Of a stretch of DNA of 64,000 nucleotides, positions 44,466 to 53,149 are shown one piece after another. Positions within the stretch are counted from its first letter, which is position 1. Each line of letters starts with the position of its first letter. A program made the position numbers and the translations under genes. The notes beneath the pieces were generated by a model that was not told the origin of the DNA, ran no database searches, and was given only the letters and a program-made list of their open reading frames with translations. Source of the stretch: Ruegeria marina (GTDB lineage: Bacteria; Pseudomonadota; Alphaproteobacteria; Rhodobacterales; Rhodobacteraceae); NCBI RefSeq assembly GCF_900101475.1, contig NZ_FMZV01000014.1, positions 80,432 to 144,431 on the forward strand, given 5' to 3'.

Positions 44466-45047
44466 ATGAGCGGACAAAAGCCTGTGAAACCATCTGCCGA
44501 CAGTCTGGCCGCCGCTGTACGGACGGTCAAACCGCGGGGTTTGCCGCCCGTACATCTGTGGAACCCGCCCTTTACCGGCGAGATGGACATGCGGATCGCC
44601 CGTGACGGGACCTGGTTCCACGAGGGCATTCCGATAAAACGGCCCAACATGGTCCGCCTGTTCTCTTCGATACTGAAACTGGAAGAGAGTCGCTACTTTC
44701 TGGTCACACCTGTCGAAAAAGTGGGGATCACGGTCGATGACGCGCCCTTTGTTGCAGTCGATTTCGACGTGACGGGCGAAGGCCCGGATCAGGTTCTGAC
44801 CTTTACCACGAATGTAGGCGACACGGTGGTGGCCGGGCCGGACAACCCGATCCGGCTGGAGCACGCAGAGGAAACGGACGAACCGTCGCCCTATGTCCAT
44901 GTTCGTGCTGGGCTTGAGGCGCTGATCGACCGCAAGACATTCTATCGGTTGGCGGACCTCGGGGAAGATCACCGGGGTTGGTTCGGCCTTTGGTCGTCGG
45001 GGCAATTCTTTCCGCTGTTACCGTCCGACGCGATCGACGATCGCTGA
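44466..45047 (+). CDS. DUF1285 domain-containing protein
   Basis: A 193-residue soluble protein. The LPPVHLWNPPFTGEMDMRIA block and the later GTWFHEGIPIKRPNMVRLFS are the DUF1285 signature, with EDHRGWFGLWSSGQFFPL at the C-terminus. The function is unknown; crystal structures of the family show two lipocalin/PH-like subdomains. The gene is divergent from moxR with only 65 bp between starts, and the gap contains an AT-rich TATATGGATATAAGTGTATC stretch suited to promoters. An in-frame ATG at 44454 next to a GAGGAA is an alternative start. Confidence 0.88.
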   Translation: MSGQKPVKPSADSLAAAVRTVKPRGLPPVHLWNPPFTGEMDMRIARDGTWFHEGIPIKRPNMVRLFSSILKLEESRYFLVTPVEKVGITVDDAPFVAVDFDVTGEGPDQVLTFTTNVGDTVVAGPDNPIRLEHAEETDEPSPYVHVRAGLEALIDRKTFYRLADLGEDHRGWFGLWSSGQFFPLLPSDAIDDR

Positions 45048-45087
45048 CAGCCGTCGGTTCAGCCAGACCAGCGCGCCACCACCGGCG

Positions 45088-45654
45088 TCAGACGGCCTTG
45101 ACGATCAGGAACACACGCGCGCCATCACCGCCCGCCGTGATCGAATGCGCAATGTCGGCGGCATAACGCGCCGAATCCCCGGAGCCGAGGTCTTGCGACG
45201 CCGTGCCCGAGGTCACACGGACCGAACCGTCGATCACCGTCAGCTGTTCCCTGGTCCCACGGCCATGAGGCTGGCTGACCAGTGCACCACCGGGGCGAAA
45301 GGCGATATCGTAGACCTCGTGCCCGCCGGCATCCTCGGGCGGCGACAGGATGCGGATGCGGCAGCCCTGCCCCATGTTGTCAATGCTGGGCACCTGCGCC
45401 GCGCGCAGCGTGTCGATATGGTCGGCGCTTTCGGCGGTCTCCAGCAGACCCGCGAAATCGACCTGCAAGGCCCGCGTAAGGTTCCACAGGGTTGCAATGG
45501 TCGGGCTGCTCTCGCCGCGCTCGATCTGGCTGACCATGGAACGGGAGACACCGCTTAGATTCGCCACTGCTTCCAGCGAGAGTCCCTGCGCGCGGCGGGC
45601 CTCTTTCAGGCGAGCCGGCAGGCGGTTCAGGATATCGTCGGCGTCTTCCGTCAT
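45088..45654 (-). CDS. XRE-family transcriptional regulator with C-terminal cupin domain
   Basis: A 188-residue regulator. Residues ~15-70 are a Cro/C1 helix-turn-helix (LKEARRAQGLSLEAVANLSG, then VSRSMVSQIERGESSPT). Residues ~115-185 form a cupin barrel (SQPHGRGTREQLTVIDGSV), likely a small-ligand sensor as in PuuR-type regulators. The start ATG at 45654 is chosen over a GTG-side extension because it gives family length. It is divergent from the thiolase gene with 123 bp between, so it may control that gene; an operator was not identified. Confidence 0.9.
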   Translation of the reverse strand: MTEDADDILNRLPARLKEARRAQGLSLEAVANLSGVSRSMVSQIERGESSPTIATLWNLTRALQVDFAGLLETAESADHIDTLRAAQVPSIDNMGQGCRIRILSPPEDAGGHEVYDIAFRPGGALVSQPHGRGTREQLTVIDGSVRVTSGTASQDLGSGDSARYAADIAHSITAGGDGARVFLIVKAV

Positions 45655-45777
45655 GACGGAATCTCTGCGCGCACCGCCACGAATTGTCAATTCCCGGCCG
45701 CAGGGGGCGTGACGGCACGTCTAACGCGACAAATCATGCTGCGGATGCATAATGCGGAAAATCTTGAGGAGGACAGC

Positions 45778-46953
45778 ATGACTGACATTGTGATTCTGGA
45801 CGGTGCCCGCACCGCCATTGGTACTTTTGGTGGGGCGCTCGCCTCGACCGCGCCTATCGACCTGGCCACGGTTGTGACCGAGGCGGCCCTGGAACGCTCG
45901 GGCGTGGAAGGTGCGCAGATCGGCCATGTGGTCTTTGGCCATGTGATCAACACCGAGCCGCGCGACATGTACCTGAGCCGGGTCGCCGCCATGCAGGCGG
46001 GCATCCCGAACGGCACCCCCGCCATGAACGTCAACCGCCTGTGCGGTTCGGGCGCCCAGGCCATTGTCTCGGCGGTGCAGTCGTTGATGCTTGGGGATGC
46101 CGAATTCGCAGTGGCCGGCGGTGCCGAAAGCATGTCGCGCAGCCCGTTCATCATGACCCAGGCCCGCTGGGGCGCCAAGATGGGCGACGTCAAGTCGCTC
46201 GACATGATGCTGGGCGCGCTGAACTGCCCCTTCGGCACCGGCCACATGGGAGTGACCGCCGAGAATGTCGCCGACGAGCACCAGATCAGCCGCGGCGAGA
46301 TGGACCAATTCGCCATGACCTCTCAAGAGCGCGCGGCGGCGGCCATCGCGGCGGGCCATTTCGACAGCCAGATCACGCCGGTCCAGGTGAAGATCAAGCG
46401 CGACCTGGTGGATTTCAAGGTGGACGAGCACCCCAAGGCGACCTCGGTCGAGGCGCTGGCGGGGTTGAAGCCGGTGTTCCGGAAAGACGGACGGGTGACC
46501 GCGGGCAATGCCAGCGGTATCAACGATGGCGCGGCGGCGATGGTGCTGGCCACGGCAGCGGCGGCTGAAAAGGCCGGGCTGAAACCCAAGGCACGCATCC
46601 TGGGCTATGCCCACGCCGGCGTGCGCCCCGAAGTGATGGGCATTGGCCCGGTGCCGGCGGTGCAGAACCTGATGGCCCGGACCGGGCTGAGTGTGGATGA
46701 TTTCGACGTGATCGAATCGAACGAGGCCTTTGCCGCGCAGGCGCTGGCGGTGAACAAGGAACTCGGCCTCGATGCCGCTAGGGTAAACCCCAACGGCGGC
46801 GCCATCGCGCTGGGCCACCCGGTCGGCGCCACCGGCGCGATCATCACGCTGAAGACGCTCTATGAACTGGAGCGCACCGGCGGGTCCAAGGGTCTGATCA
46901 CCATGTGCATCGGCGGCGGTCAGGGTATCGCCATCGCCATCGAGCGGCTCTGA
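45778..46953 (+). CDS. acetyl-CoA C-acyltransferase (thiolase)
   Basis: A 391-residue thiolase condensing or cleaving acyl-CoA. The nucleophilic Cys is in NRLCGSGAQAIVSA, the His is in NPNGGAIALGHPVGATGAI and the second Cys in MCIGGGQGIA. NEAFAAQALAV completes the active site. The ATG at 45778 is preceded by GAGGAGGAC and matches the family N-terminus; an upstream frame extension is non-homologous. It could serve acetoacetyl-CoA synthesis (polyhydroxybutyrate) or beta-oxidation; the substrate range is not readable. A repeat element lies about 8 bp after the stop codon. Confidence 0.95.
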   Translation: MTDIVILDGARTAIGTFGGALASTAPIDLATVVTEAALERSGVEGAQIGHVVFGHVINTEPRDMYLSRVAAMQAGIPNGTPAMNVNRLCGSGAQAIVSAVQSLMLGDAEFAVAGGAESMSRSPFIMTQARWGAKMGDVKSLDMMLGALNCPFGTGHMGVTAENVADEHQISRGEMDQFAMTSQERAAAAIAAGHFDSQITPVQVKIKRDLVDFKVDEHPKATSVEALAGLKPVFRKDGRVTAGNASGINDGAAAMVLATAAAAEKAGLKPKARILGYAHAGVRPEVMGIGPVPAVQNLMARTGLSVDDFDVIESNEAFAAQALAVNKELGLDAARVNPNGGAIALGHPVGATGAIITLKTLYELERTGGSKGLITMCIGGGQGIAIAIERL

Positions 46954-46960
46954 GCGGAAA

Positions 46961-47014
46961 GGCTGGGGGCGCTGCCCCCAGACCCCCGGAGTATTTCGGA
47001 CCAGAAAGAAACAG
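46961..47014 (+). repeat. intergenic repeat copy with GGGGGCGCTGCCCCC palindrome (copy 1)
   Basis: GGCTGGGGGCGCTGCCCCCA is followed by GACCCCCGGAGTATTT and ACCAGAAAGAAACAGG. The GGGGGC-GCT-GCCCCC stem is a six-base-pair hairpin. The same modules are found on the other strand at 19145-19210. In both cases the element starts within about 10 bp of a stop codon, reading in the gene's own direction. I regard it as a dispersed intergenic element. Confidence 0.8.
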
Positions 47015-47023
47015 GGGACGCGG

Positions 47024-48010
47024 TCAGGCGGTCGCGTCCCTGCTTCTTTTGCGGGCCAGTTTCGCCGCCAGATTCGGACCAACCCCCGGGCGCGACCAGG
47101 GACATTGCGCGATACATATGGCGCAACCATGGGTCTGGTTGAAGAAGGGCAGGCATTTGTCGAAATCGACATACCATTTGACCGTGCCGCGCACGGTCTG
47201 TTTTTCGGGAAACAGCGCCTCGGGCGGACAGGCATCTTCGCAGATTCGGCAATTTTGACAGAATGCGTCGATGCCGTGATCCCGGCCAGGGGTCGGAGCA
47301 AAGGGCGCGTCGGTCAGAACCGCCGACAGGCGGAACGAGGCCCCCAGTTCCGGGTTGATGATCGACCCGTGCTTGCCCAGCTCGCCGAAACCGCAGGCCA
47401 GCGCGGGCGGGATCATCGCCAGCGCGCCGGTCATCGGGCCGGTCAGCGGCTCGGCCCCCCACCCTAGTCCGCGCAACCAGCCCGCGATCGTCTTGGCGGC
47501 CCGCGCCGCACGGGTGTATTGCGCCATCACCTCGAGTCCGGCCTGCGGTTCAGGCGCGGTGGCAATCGCCGCGTAATCGTGTTGGACCCCGATCATGATC
47601 ACGCGGGACTGCGGTATGTCGTGGCCCTCGAAAACCCAGTCAGGGTTCATCTCGGCCACACCGGTCAGTTCGCAAACGCCATCGGCCACGAACTGCGACA
47701 GAGCCGATGTCCAGGTTTCCGGGGAACGGGTTTCGGGCGTCGCAGCCAACGGCGGCAGGGGCGCCTCCAGAACTGCCTGCCGGGCGGCCCGGCGGGAGGC
47801 GAACTCGGGCATTTTTGCCGATTGTCGATAGAAATAGTGTTGCAGGGGACCGTGGGGGATATCCTCGGGAAACGGTGCCCAATAGACCATGCGCGGACGC
47901 CGCTGGGCCTCTTCGCCGAGACCATTGACGGTATTGCCGCTGAGCCGGGGCGCCAGCGCGGTCTGTTCGGGATCGGGAACGAACGGGCGGTATGGGTTGC
48001 TGCGGGACAT
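47024..48010 (-). CDS. double 4Fe-4S cluster protein related to epoxyqueuosine reductase / reductive dehalogenases
   Basis: A 328-residue protein with two cysteine clusters near the C-terminus: CQNCRICEDACP and CAICIAQCPWSRP, each a CxxCxxC...CP type site. The upstream part (GPMTGALAMIPPALACGFGE followed by LGKHGSIINPELGASFRLS) resembles the cobalamin-binding half of QueG and reductive dehalogenases. It lacks the full QueG N-terminus, so I do not call it QueG. No twin-Arg signal was seen. It overlaps no neighbour and converges on the thiolase. Role unknown. Confidence 0.78.
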   Translation of the reverse strand: MSRSNPYRPFVPDPEQTALAPRLSGNTVNGLGEEAQRRPRMVYWAPFPEDIPHGPLQHYFYRQSAKMPEFASRRAARQAVLEAPLPPLAATPETRSPETWTSALSQFVADGVCELTGVAEMNPDWVFEGHDIPQSRVIMIGVQHDYAAIATAPEPQAGLEVMAQYTRAARAAKTIAGWLRGLGWGAEPLTGPMTGALAMIPPALACGFGELGKHGSIINPELGASFRLSAVLTDAPFAPTPGRDHGIDAFCQNCRICEDACPPEALFPEKQTVRGTVKWYVDFDKCLPFFNQTHGCAICIAQCPWSRPGVGPNLAAKLARKRSRDATA

Positions 48011-48051
48011 GGGCGCAGCCTAGCATGGCCGGCGCGCCTGTCACACATTTC

Positions 48052-49581
48052 TCAGATGAGCAGGCTGGCCAGCAGAACCAGGCCGCCGCCGACCAGCGCC
48101 CCGCCGAGCGCAGGCCAGAAGCCGGCGGTGCGGCGGGACTTGTCCGGTGTCTGGGGCTGCGACTGGGCGATCAGCGCCTGCTCGACCAGATCCGGCAGGC
48201 GCGGCCCGAAGCGCGCGACCACCAGCGCCGTCTTGCCCAGGTCCGCAAGAACCGCGCGTGGTCCGATGGATTGCTTGATGTAATCCTCGACGACCGGGCG
48301 CGCGACCTCCCAGATGTTGATATGCGGGTCGAGCGAGCGCGCCACGCCCTCGACAACAACCATGGTACGTTGCAGCAGGATCAGTTCGGTGCGGGTCTCC
48401 ATCCCGAAGCGTTCGGTGACTTCGAACAGATAACTCAGCAGCCGGCCCATCGAGATATGGCTGGCGTCCATGCCGAAGATCGGCTCGCCCACGGCGCGCA
48501 GGGCGCGGGCGAATTCGTCGACATCCTGGGTGGCGGGCACGTAGCCGGCCTCGAAATGCACTTCGGCCACACGCTTGTAATCCCGGCGGATGAAACCGAA
48601 CAGGATCTCGGCATAGACCCGGCGGGTATATTCGTCGATATGGCCCATGATCCCGAAGTCATAGGCGACGATGTCCCCGTCGGCGGCAACTTTCAGGTTA
48701 CCCTGATGCATGTCGGCATGGAAATATCCGTCGCGCAAGGCGTGCAGCAGAAACAGACGAAGTACCCGCTCACCCAGATCGCGGCGGTTGTGCCCGGCGG
48801 CATCCAGCGCCGCATTGTCGCCCAGTGGCACCCCATCGGCCCAGCCCAGGGTCATCACCCGCCGCGCCGACAGCGACCAGCGCACCGGAGGCAGGCGAAA
48901 GCCCGCGTCGCCCTTGGTGTTGTCGGCATATTCCGAGGCAGCCGCGCTTTCCAGCCGCAGATCCAGTTCGCCGCGCACCACACCATCGAAATGTTCTATC
49001 ACTTCCATCGGGCGCAGGCGCCGGGCGCCCGGCGCGAAAAGATCGGCGATGCGCGCGGCGAAATAGAACGCATCGACATCCTTGCGAAAGGCCCGTTCGA
49101 TACCGGGGCGCAGGACCTTGACCGCCACCTCGTCACCGCTGCCGGCCAGCCGGGCGCGGTGCACCTGCGCGATCGAGGCCGCCGCGATCGGTTCGCTGAA
49201 CTCGGAGAACATCTCGGACAGCGGGCGACCGAGTTCCTTTTGCACCTCGCGCATGGCCACATCACGAGAGAAGGGCGGCAGCTTGTCCTGCAAAACGCGA
49301 AGCTGATCTGCCAGATCCTCGCCCACCACGTCGGGCCGGGTCGAAAGCACCTGGCCGAACTTGATGTAGGCCGGACCCATCGCCATCAGCGCCCGGGTGG
49401 CGGGCGGCAGGCTGGGATCGCCCTTGTATCCCAACCACTGGAACGGTTTGCCCAGCGCGCGGGCCAGAATGCGCAGCGGGCGCGGTGCGTCAAAAGCATC
49501 GAGCACCGCGCCCATCGCACCGGTGCGCTCCAGCGTGGCGCCCGTACGGATCAGGCGGATGATGTTGTGGGGGCCACGCAT
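48052..49581 (-). CDS. ubiB: ubiquinone biosynthesis protein UbiB (ABC1/ADCK atypical kinase)
   Basis: A 509-residue membrane-associated atypical kinase needed for coenzyme Q biosynthesis. The KxGQ motif is AYIKFGQVLSTRPDV and the Ala-rich loop is AAASIAQVHRARL. DMHQGN serves as catalytic loop and AYDFGIMG as the DFG motif. Two C-terminal hydrophobic stretches (PALGGALVGGGLVLLASLL) anchor it. It starts three bases after the ubiE stop, so both genes are read as one unit. In E. coli ubiE and ubiB are also linked. Confidence 0.95.
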   Translation of the reverse strand: MRGPHNIIRLIRTGATLERTGAMGAVLDAFDAPRPLRILARALGKPFQWLGYKGDPSLPPATRALMAMGPAYIKFGQVLSTRPDVVGEDLADQLRVLQDKLPPFSRDVAMREVQKELGRPLSEMFSEFSEPIAAASIAQVHRARLAGSGDEVAVKVLRPGIERAFRKDVDAFYFAARIADLFAPGARRLRPMEVIEHFDGVVRGELDLRLESAAASEYADNTKGDAGFRLPPVRWSLSARRVMTLGWADGVPLGDNAALDAAGHNRRDLGERVLRLFLLHALRDGYFHADMHQGNLKVAADGDIVAYDFGIMGHIDEYTRRVYAEILFGFIRRDYKRVAEVHFEAGYVPATQDVDEFARALRAVGEPIFGMDASHISMGRLLSYLFEVTERFGMETRTELILLQRTMVVVEGVARSLDPHINIWEVARPVVEDYIKQSIGPRAVLADLGKTALVVARFGPRLPDLVEQALIAQSQPQTPDKSRRTAGFWPALGGALVGGGLVLLASLLI

Positions 49582-49584
49582 GAC

Positions 49585-50337
49585 TCAGATCTTCCAGCCC
49601 GAATGCAGCGCGGTGATACCCATGCTGAGGTTGCGGTATTTCGCGTTTTCAAACCCGGCTGCCCGTACCATGCCCAGAAAGGTCTCCTGATCGGGGAACT
49701 TGCGGATCGATTCCACCAGGTACTGATAGCTGTCGCGGTCACCCGTGATCAGCTGACCCATGCGGGGGATGACGTTGAAACTGTAGAGATCATAGAGCTT
49801 TTGCAGCCCGTCGTTGGGCAGCTGGCTGAACTCCAGCACCATCAGCCGCCCGCCGGGACGCAACACGCGAAAGGCCTCGTACAGGGCCTCTTGCGGGCGG
49901 GTCACATTCCGGATGCCGAACGAGATGGTGTAGACGTCAAAGGTGTTGTCCTCGAACGGCAGCGCCATGGCGTCGCCCGCCACCCAGTCGAGACTGTCGG
50001 CCATCTGCTCGGCCTCGGCGCGCTTGCGGCCTTCGACCAACATCGGTTCGGTCAGGTCCAGAACCGTGGCATGGCCATGGCCCGCACGCTTGAGAAAGCG
50101 GAACGAGATGTCGCCGGTGCCCCCCGCCACGTCCAGCAGCCGCTGGCCGGGGCGCGGTGCCAGCCAATCCATCATCGCATCCTTCCAGACCCGGTGGATG
50201 CCCATCGACATCACGTCGTTCATGATGTCGTATTTCGAGGCAACCGAGTTGAACACGCCCTGAACGCGGCCCGCCTTTTCGTGTTCCGGCACGGTTTCAA
50301 AGCCGAAATGAGTGGTCTTGTCGGATGTGTCGGACAT
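49585..50337 (-). CDS. ubiE: bifunctional demethylmenaquinone/ubiquinone methyltransferase
   Basis: A 250-residue SAM-dependent C-methyltransferase of the ubiquinone pathway. Motif I is [15 protein letters not shown], followed by [14 protein letters not shown] and [11 protein letters not shown], all UbiE signatures. [12 protein letters not shown] and [18 protein letters not shown] are family blocks. The ATG at 50337 gives the exact usual length; an upstream frame from 50394 has no support. It is divergent from mutM with 86 bp between starts. Confidence 0.96.
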   Translation of the reverse strand: MSDTSDKTTHFGFETVPEHEKAGRVQGVFNSVASKYDIMNDVMSMGIHRVWKDAMMDWLAPRPGQRLLDVAGGTGDISFRFLKRAGHGHATVLDLTEPMLVEGRKRAEAEQMADSLDWVAGDAMALPFEDNTFDVYTISFGIRNVTRPQEALYEAFRVLRPGGRLMVLEFSQLPNDGLQKLYDLYSFNVIPRMGQLITGDRDSYQYLVESIRKFPDQETFLGMVRAAGFENAKYRNLSMGITALHSGWKI

Positions 50338-50423
50338 GGGTCTTGCTGTTCCTCGGATTTCGCCCCTTCTTATAGGGCGCTGAGACAGGGGCACAATGCG
50401 GCCCTTTGGATGAGGAGCGTCTA

Positions 50424-51275
50424 ATGCCTGAATTGCCCGAGGTCGAGACCGTGCGGCGCGGCCTTGCCCCCGCGATGGAAGGCGCCGTGATTACCCGCGC
50501 CGAGGTGAACCGGCCCGACCTGCGCTGGCCATTCCCCGAGCGCATGGCCGAACGGCTGACGGGCCAGCGGGTGGAACGGCTGCGGCGCCGGTCGAAATAC
50601 ATCCTGGCCGATCTGTCCGGGGGCGAAACGCTGCTGATCCATCTGGGCATGTCCGGGCGCATGACCGTTTCGGGTGATCCGCTCGGACAATTCGTGCACA
50701 CTCATCCGGCAGCGCAAAAACATGACCACGTGGTGTTGCACATGGACAATGGCGCCCGCATCACCTTCAACGACCCGCGCCGGTTCGGCGCGATGGACCT
50801 GATGACGACGGCAACCGCCGAAAGCCACAAGCTGCTGGCGGTGCTCGGGCCCGAGCCGCTGGGCAACGATTTTCACGAGGCACATCTGATCGCCGCCCTC
50901 AAAGGCAGGAACACGCCCGTCAAATCGGCATTGCTCGACCAGGGAATCGTCGCGGGACTGGGCAATATCTATGTCTGTGAAACATTGTTTCGGGCCGGAG
51001 TATCGCCGCGTCGCAAGGCGGGCCAGATTGCCGCCGCCCGTGTCGGCGCGATGGTTCCGATCATCCGACAGGTTCTGGGCGAAGCCATCGAGGCAGGCGG
51101 CTCGTCGCTGCGGGATTTCCGACAAGCTGATGGAGAGCTTGGATATTTTCAGCACAGCTTTGATGTTTACGGACGTGAAGGAGAACCCTGCAAACGTGCC
51201 GGTTGTATCGGAACCGTACAGAGAATCACCCAGTCGGGACGATCATCTTTCTACTGTGCGCAATGCCAAAGATAG
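50424..51275 (+). CDS. mutM: formamidopyrimidine-DNA glycosylase (Fpg)
   Basis: A 283-residue base-excision repair glycosylase/AP lyase removing oxidised purines. The N-terminus [14 protein letters not shown] provides the catalytic Pro2 and Glu3 after Met removal. RRSKYIL includes the catalytic Lys, NDPRRFG the intercalating region, and the C-terminal [20 protein letters not shown] with FYCAQCQR is the four-cysteine zinc finger. The start at 50424 is preceded by GAGGAG and fixes the essential N-terminal Pro. A short non-coding gap follows before the enoyl-CoA hydratase gene. Confidence 0.97.
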   Translation: MPELPEVETVRRGLAPAMEGAVITRAEVNRPDLRWPFPERMAERLTGQRVERLRRRSKYILADLSGGETLLIHLGMSGRMTVSGDPLGQFVHTHPAAQKHDHVVLHMDNGARITFNDPRRFGAMDLMTTATAESHKLLAVLGPEPLGNDFHEAHLIAALKGRNTPVKSALLDQGIVAGLGNIYVCETLFRAGVSPRRKAGQIAAARVGAMVPIIRQVLGEAIEAGGSSLRDFRQADGELGYFQHSFDVYGREGEPCKRAGCIGTVQRITQSGRSSFYCAQCQR

Positions 51276-51341
51276 CTTGAACCATCTCACCCCCGTGATA
51301 AGGAATCGTCCGGAAACGGAACAAGCAAGAGCGAAAGCCCC

Positions 51342-52118
51342 ATGGCCTTTGAGACGATCATCGTCGAAGTGGAGAACCACGTAGCCCTCATCAGGCTGAA
51401 CCGTCCGGATGCGCTGAATGCGCTCAACACCCAGTTGCTGGGAGAGTTGTGCACCGCGCTTGAAGAGGCAGATGCCAATGACAAGGTGCGCTGCATCGTG
51501 ATAACCGGCAGCGAAAAGGCCTTTGCCGCAGGCGCGGATATCCGCGAGATGTCGCAAAAAACCTTTGTCGAGGTGTTCGACGAGAACCTTTTTGCCGATG
51601 CGAATGACCGGATCACGTCGATCCGCAAGCCGATCATCGCCGCAGTCTCCGGTTACGCGCTGGGCGGAGGCTGCGAACTGGCGATGATGTGCGACTTCAT
51701 CATTGCCGCCGACACCGCGAAGTTCGGCCAGCCCGAGATCAACCTGGGCGTCATCGCCGGCATGGGCGGGACCCAGCGCCTGACGCGCTTTGTCGGCAAG
51801 TCCAAGTCGATGGACCTGAACCTGACAGGGCGTTTCATGGATGCCGAAGAGGCCGAGCGCGCCGGGTTGGTCAGCCGTGTCGTTCCCGCCAAGAAACTGG
51901 TCGAGGAAGCCTTGGGCGCGGCACAGAAGATCGCCGAGAAATCGCTGGTTACAGCGATGGCGGCGAAAGAGGCCGTCAACCGGTCTTACGAACTGGCCCT
52001 GAATGAAGGCATCCTGTTCGAACGCCGGGTATTCCACTCGATGTTCGCGACCGAGGACCAAAAGGAAGGCATGGCCGCTTTCCTGGAAAAACGGGCGGCA
52101 CAATTCCGCGACAAATGA
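51342..52118 (+). CDS. enoyl-CoA hydratase
   Basis: A 258-residue crotonase-fold enzyme hydrating 2-enoyl-CoA in beta-oxidation or related pathways. The oxyanion loops are [12 protein letters not shown] and [14 protein letters not shown], and the catalytic glutamates sit near [19 protein letters not shown]. Residue spacing and length match short-chain enoyl-CoA hydratases. The ATG at 51342 has a modest AAGAGCGAAAG upstream. A terminator follows at 52147-52172, so it probably ends a transcript shared with mutM or starts its own. Confidence 0.94.
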   Translation: MAFETIIVEVENHVALIRLNRPDALNALNTQLLGELCTALEEADANDKVRCIVITGSEKAFAAGADIREMSQKTFVEVFDENLFADANDRITSIRKPIIAAVSGYALGGGCELAMMCDFIIAADTAKFGQPEINLGVIAGMGGTQRLTRFVGKSKSMDLNLTGRFMDAEEAERAGLVSRVVPAKKLVEEALGAAQKIAEKSLVTAMAAKEAVNRSYELALNEGILFERRVFHSMFATEDQKEGMAAFLEKRAAQFRDK

Positions 52119-52146
52119 CGTCACGTAAAGGAATCACCAGTCAGTG

Positions 52147-52172
52147 CAGGCGGGCATGTTCCCGCCTGTTTT
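52147..52172 (+). terminator. intrinsic terminator after the enoyl-CoA hydratase gene
   Basis: CAGGCGGG at 52147-52154 pairs with CCCGCCTG at 52161-52168 around a six-base CATGTT loop and is followed by TTTT. It is placed 29 bp after the stop codon. Confidence 0.85.
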
Positions 52173-52192
52173 CATTTCATGGCCGTTGGGGC

Positions 52193-52221
52193 TTGGCTTT
52201 TTCCGGCGATTTGGCTAAACG
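52193..52221 (+). promoter_or_regulatory. candidate sigma-70 promoter for rpsT
   Basis: TTGGCT at 52193-52198 is followed, after exactly 17 bases, by TAAACG at 52216-52221. It lies after the upstream terminator and about 125 bp before the rpsT start codon, leaving a leader of more than 100 bases. TTGGC-type -35 boxes are common in roseobacters; the -10 box is a weak match. Confidence 0.45.
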
Positions 52222-52343
52222 CCACGGTCATACATGCGCGTGGGGCCCGCTCTGGCTAGAATCACACCGGTGACACTGATCCGGGCGAGGTGCGTCATTG
52301 CGCGACAAAGCTACAACCGAACCCGATCAAAGGTCAGAAAAAC

Positions 52344-52607
52344 ATGGCAAATTCGCCCCAGGCCGCAAAGCGCGCCCGTCAGAACGAAAAACGTTTTGCA
52401 GTCAACAAAGCCCGCCGCTCGCGGATTCGCACCTATCTGCGTAAAGTCGAGGAAGCCATCGCTTCGGGCGACAAGGATGCCGCAGCAACCGCTTTGCGCA
52501 TTGCACAGCCGGAACTGATGCGCGGCGTCACCAAAGGCGTGTTCCACAAGAACACGGCCGCTCGCAAGATGTCGCGCCTGTCGGCCCGCGTCAAAGCGAT
52601 GGCCTGA
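52344..52607 (+). CDS. rpsT: 30S ribosomal protein S20
   Basis: An 87-residue, strongly basic ribosomal protein binding 16S r[20 protein letters not shown] is the S20 N-terminus, and [19 protein letters not shown] is its conserved C-terminal block. The ATG at 52344 is correct by family; the frame is open further upstream but non-homologous. It lies just before the dnaA region. A strong intrinsic terminator follows. Confidence 0.97.
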   Translation: MANSPQAAKRARQNEKRFAVNKARRSRIRTYLRKVEEAIASGDKDAAATALRIAQPELMRGVTKGVFHKNTAARKMSRLSARVKAMA

Positions 52608-52644
52608 TCAACCGGCGAATCCGCGGAAAGCGATTTCTTGAAAA

Positions 52645-52671
52645 GGCGTTGCGCATGCAGCGCCTTTTTTT
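52645..52671 (+). terminator. intrinsic terminator after rpsT
   Basis: GGCGTTGC at 52645-52652 pairs with GCAGCGCC at 52657-52664 (one G-T pair) around GCAT, followed by seven T residues. This separates rpsT from the dnaA transcript. Confidence 0.92.
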
Positions 52672-52954
52672 GTGCCTGTTGCAGTGAATCCCCTTTGCTG
52701 CGGAAGCGAGAGATTCTTTGCGCCGGAATCCCGAGTCAACATCATAGTTTCGTTGCCGCTGTGCGGAGCGAATTGCTACCACTGTTCCAGCGATTCACTC
52801 GCTTGGGGGGACAGGCATCTTTCGGACCGATCCGACGGGCATTGGACAGTCTTGAAAGAAAGTTGGGAGCATTCATCGTGACTGCTCCCGATCCTTGTGG
52901 AAACCGGGCTGCCTCGGTCGTCCACCCTGTCAGAAGTGTGTTTTGGGCGGTGTG

Positions 52955-52993
52955 TGTTGTTCCCGTCGAGCCCTCTGGGCGAATGGAACAACA
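52955..52993 (+). repeat. nested inverted repeat in the dnaA leader region
   Basis: TGTTGTTCC at 52955-52963 is a perfect inverted repeat of GGAACAACA at 52985-52993. Within the 21-bp spacer, GCCC pairs with GGGC around TCT, giving a two-stem hairpin. There is no T-run on either strand, so it is not a simple terminator; it could be a protein-binding site or a 5' leader structure. Confidence 0.7.
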
Positions 52994-53008
52994 GTGCCAA
53001 CCCTGTAG

Positions 53009-53028
53009 TATTGCCTGATCGGGCAATA
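53009..53028 (+). repeat. 7-bp inverted repeat with 6-bp spacer upstream of dnaA
   Basis: TATTGCC at 53009-53015 and GGCAATA at 53022-53028 form a perfect inverted repeat around TGATCG. It lies 122-141 bp before the dnaA start codon. The size and symmetry suit a dimeric regulator's operator. Confidence 0.6.
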
Positions 53029-53149
53029 AGCACCGTTTCTGACGGGGCTGCACGCTGTTCCTATGTGGAGTGAATCCGGGTCGGAAACGGCCAAAAACGG
53101 ATGGGCAACAAGGTCGAAACGACCATTGAACGGGACGCGTGAGGCATTC

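Larger units (their letters stand above)
52672..53149 (+). promoter_or_regulatory. dnaA upstream region
   Basis: 478 bp without a credible gene. It starts at the rpsT terminator and must contain the dnaA promoter. Two clear inverted repeats lie at 52955-52993 and 53009-53028. No run of DnaA boxes matching TTATCCACA was found; the closest, TTGTGGAAA near 52895, is weak. I therefore do not call an origin here. In many alphaproteobacteria the origin lies near hemE, away from dnaA. Confidence 0.5.

Noticed and set aside
47024..48010. Calling the 4Fe-4S protein QueG
   Set aside because: The expected QueG N-terminal region is absent, so the more general family name is used.
47992..50424. 810-codon plus-strand ORF antisense to ubiB and ubiE
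   Set aside because: It runs opposite two highly conserved ubiquinone genes and has no recognisable motifs; GC skew at third codon positions keeps it open.
52672..53149. oriC upstream of dnaA
   Set aside because: No cluster of DnaA boxes, no AT-rich unwinding stretch and no parAB or hemE nearby; called only as a structured dnaA leader.
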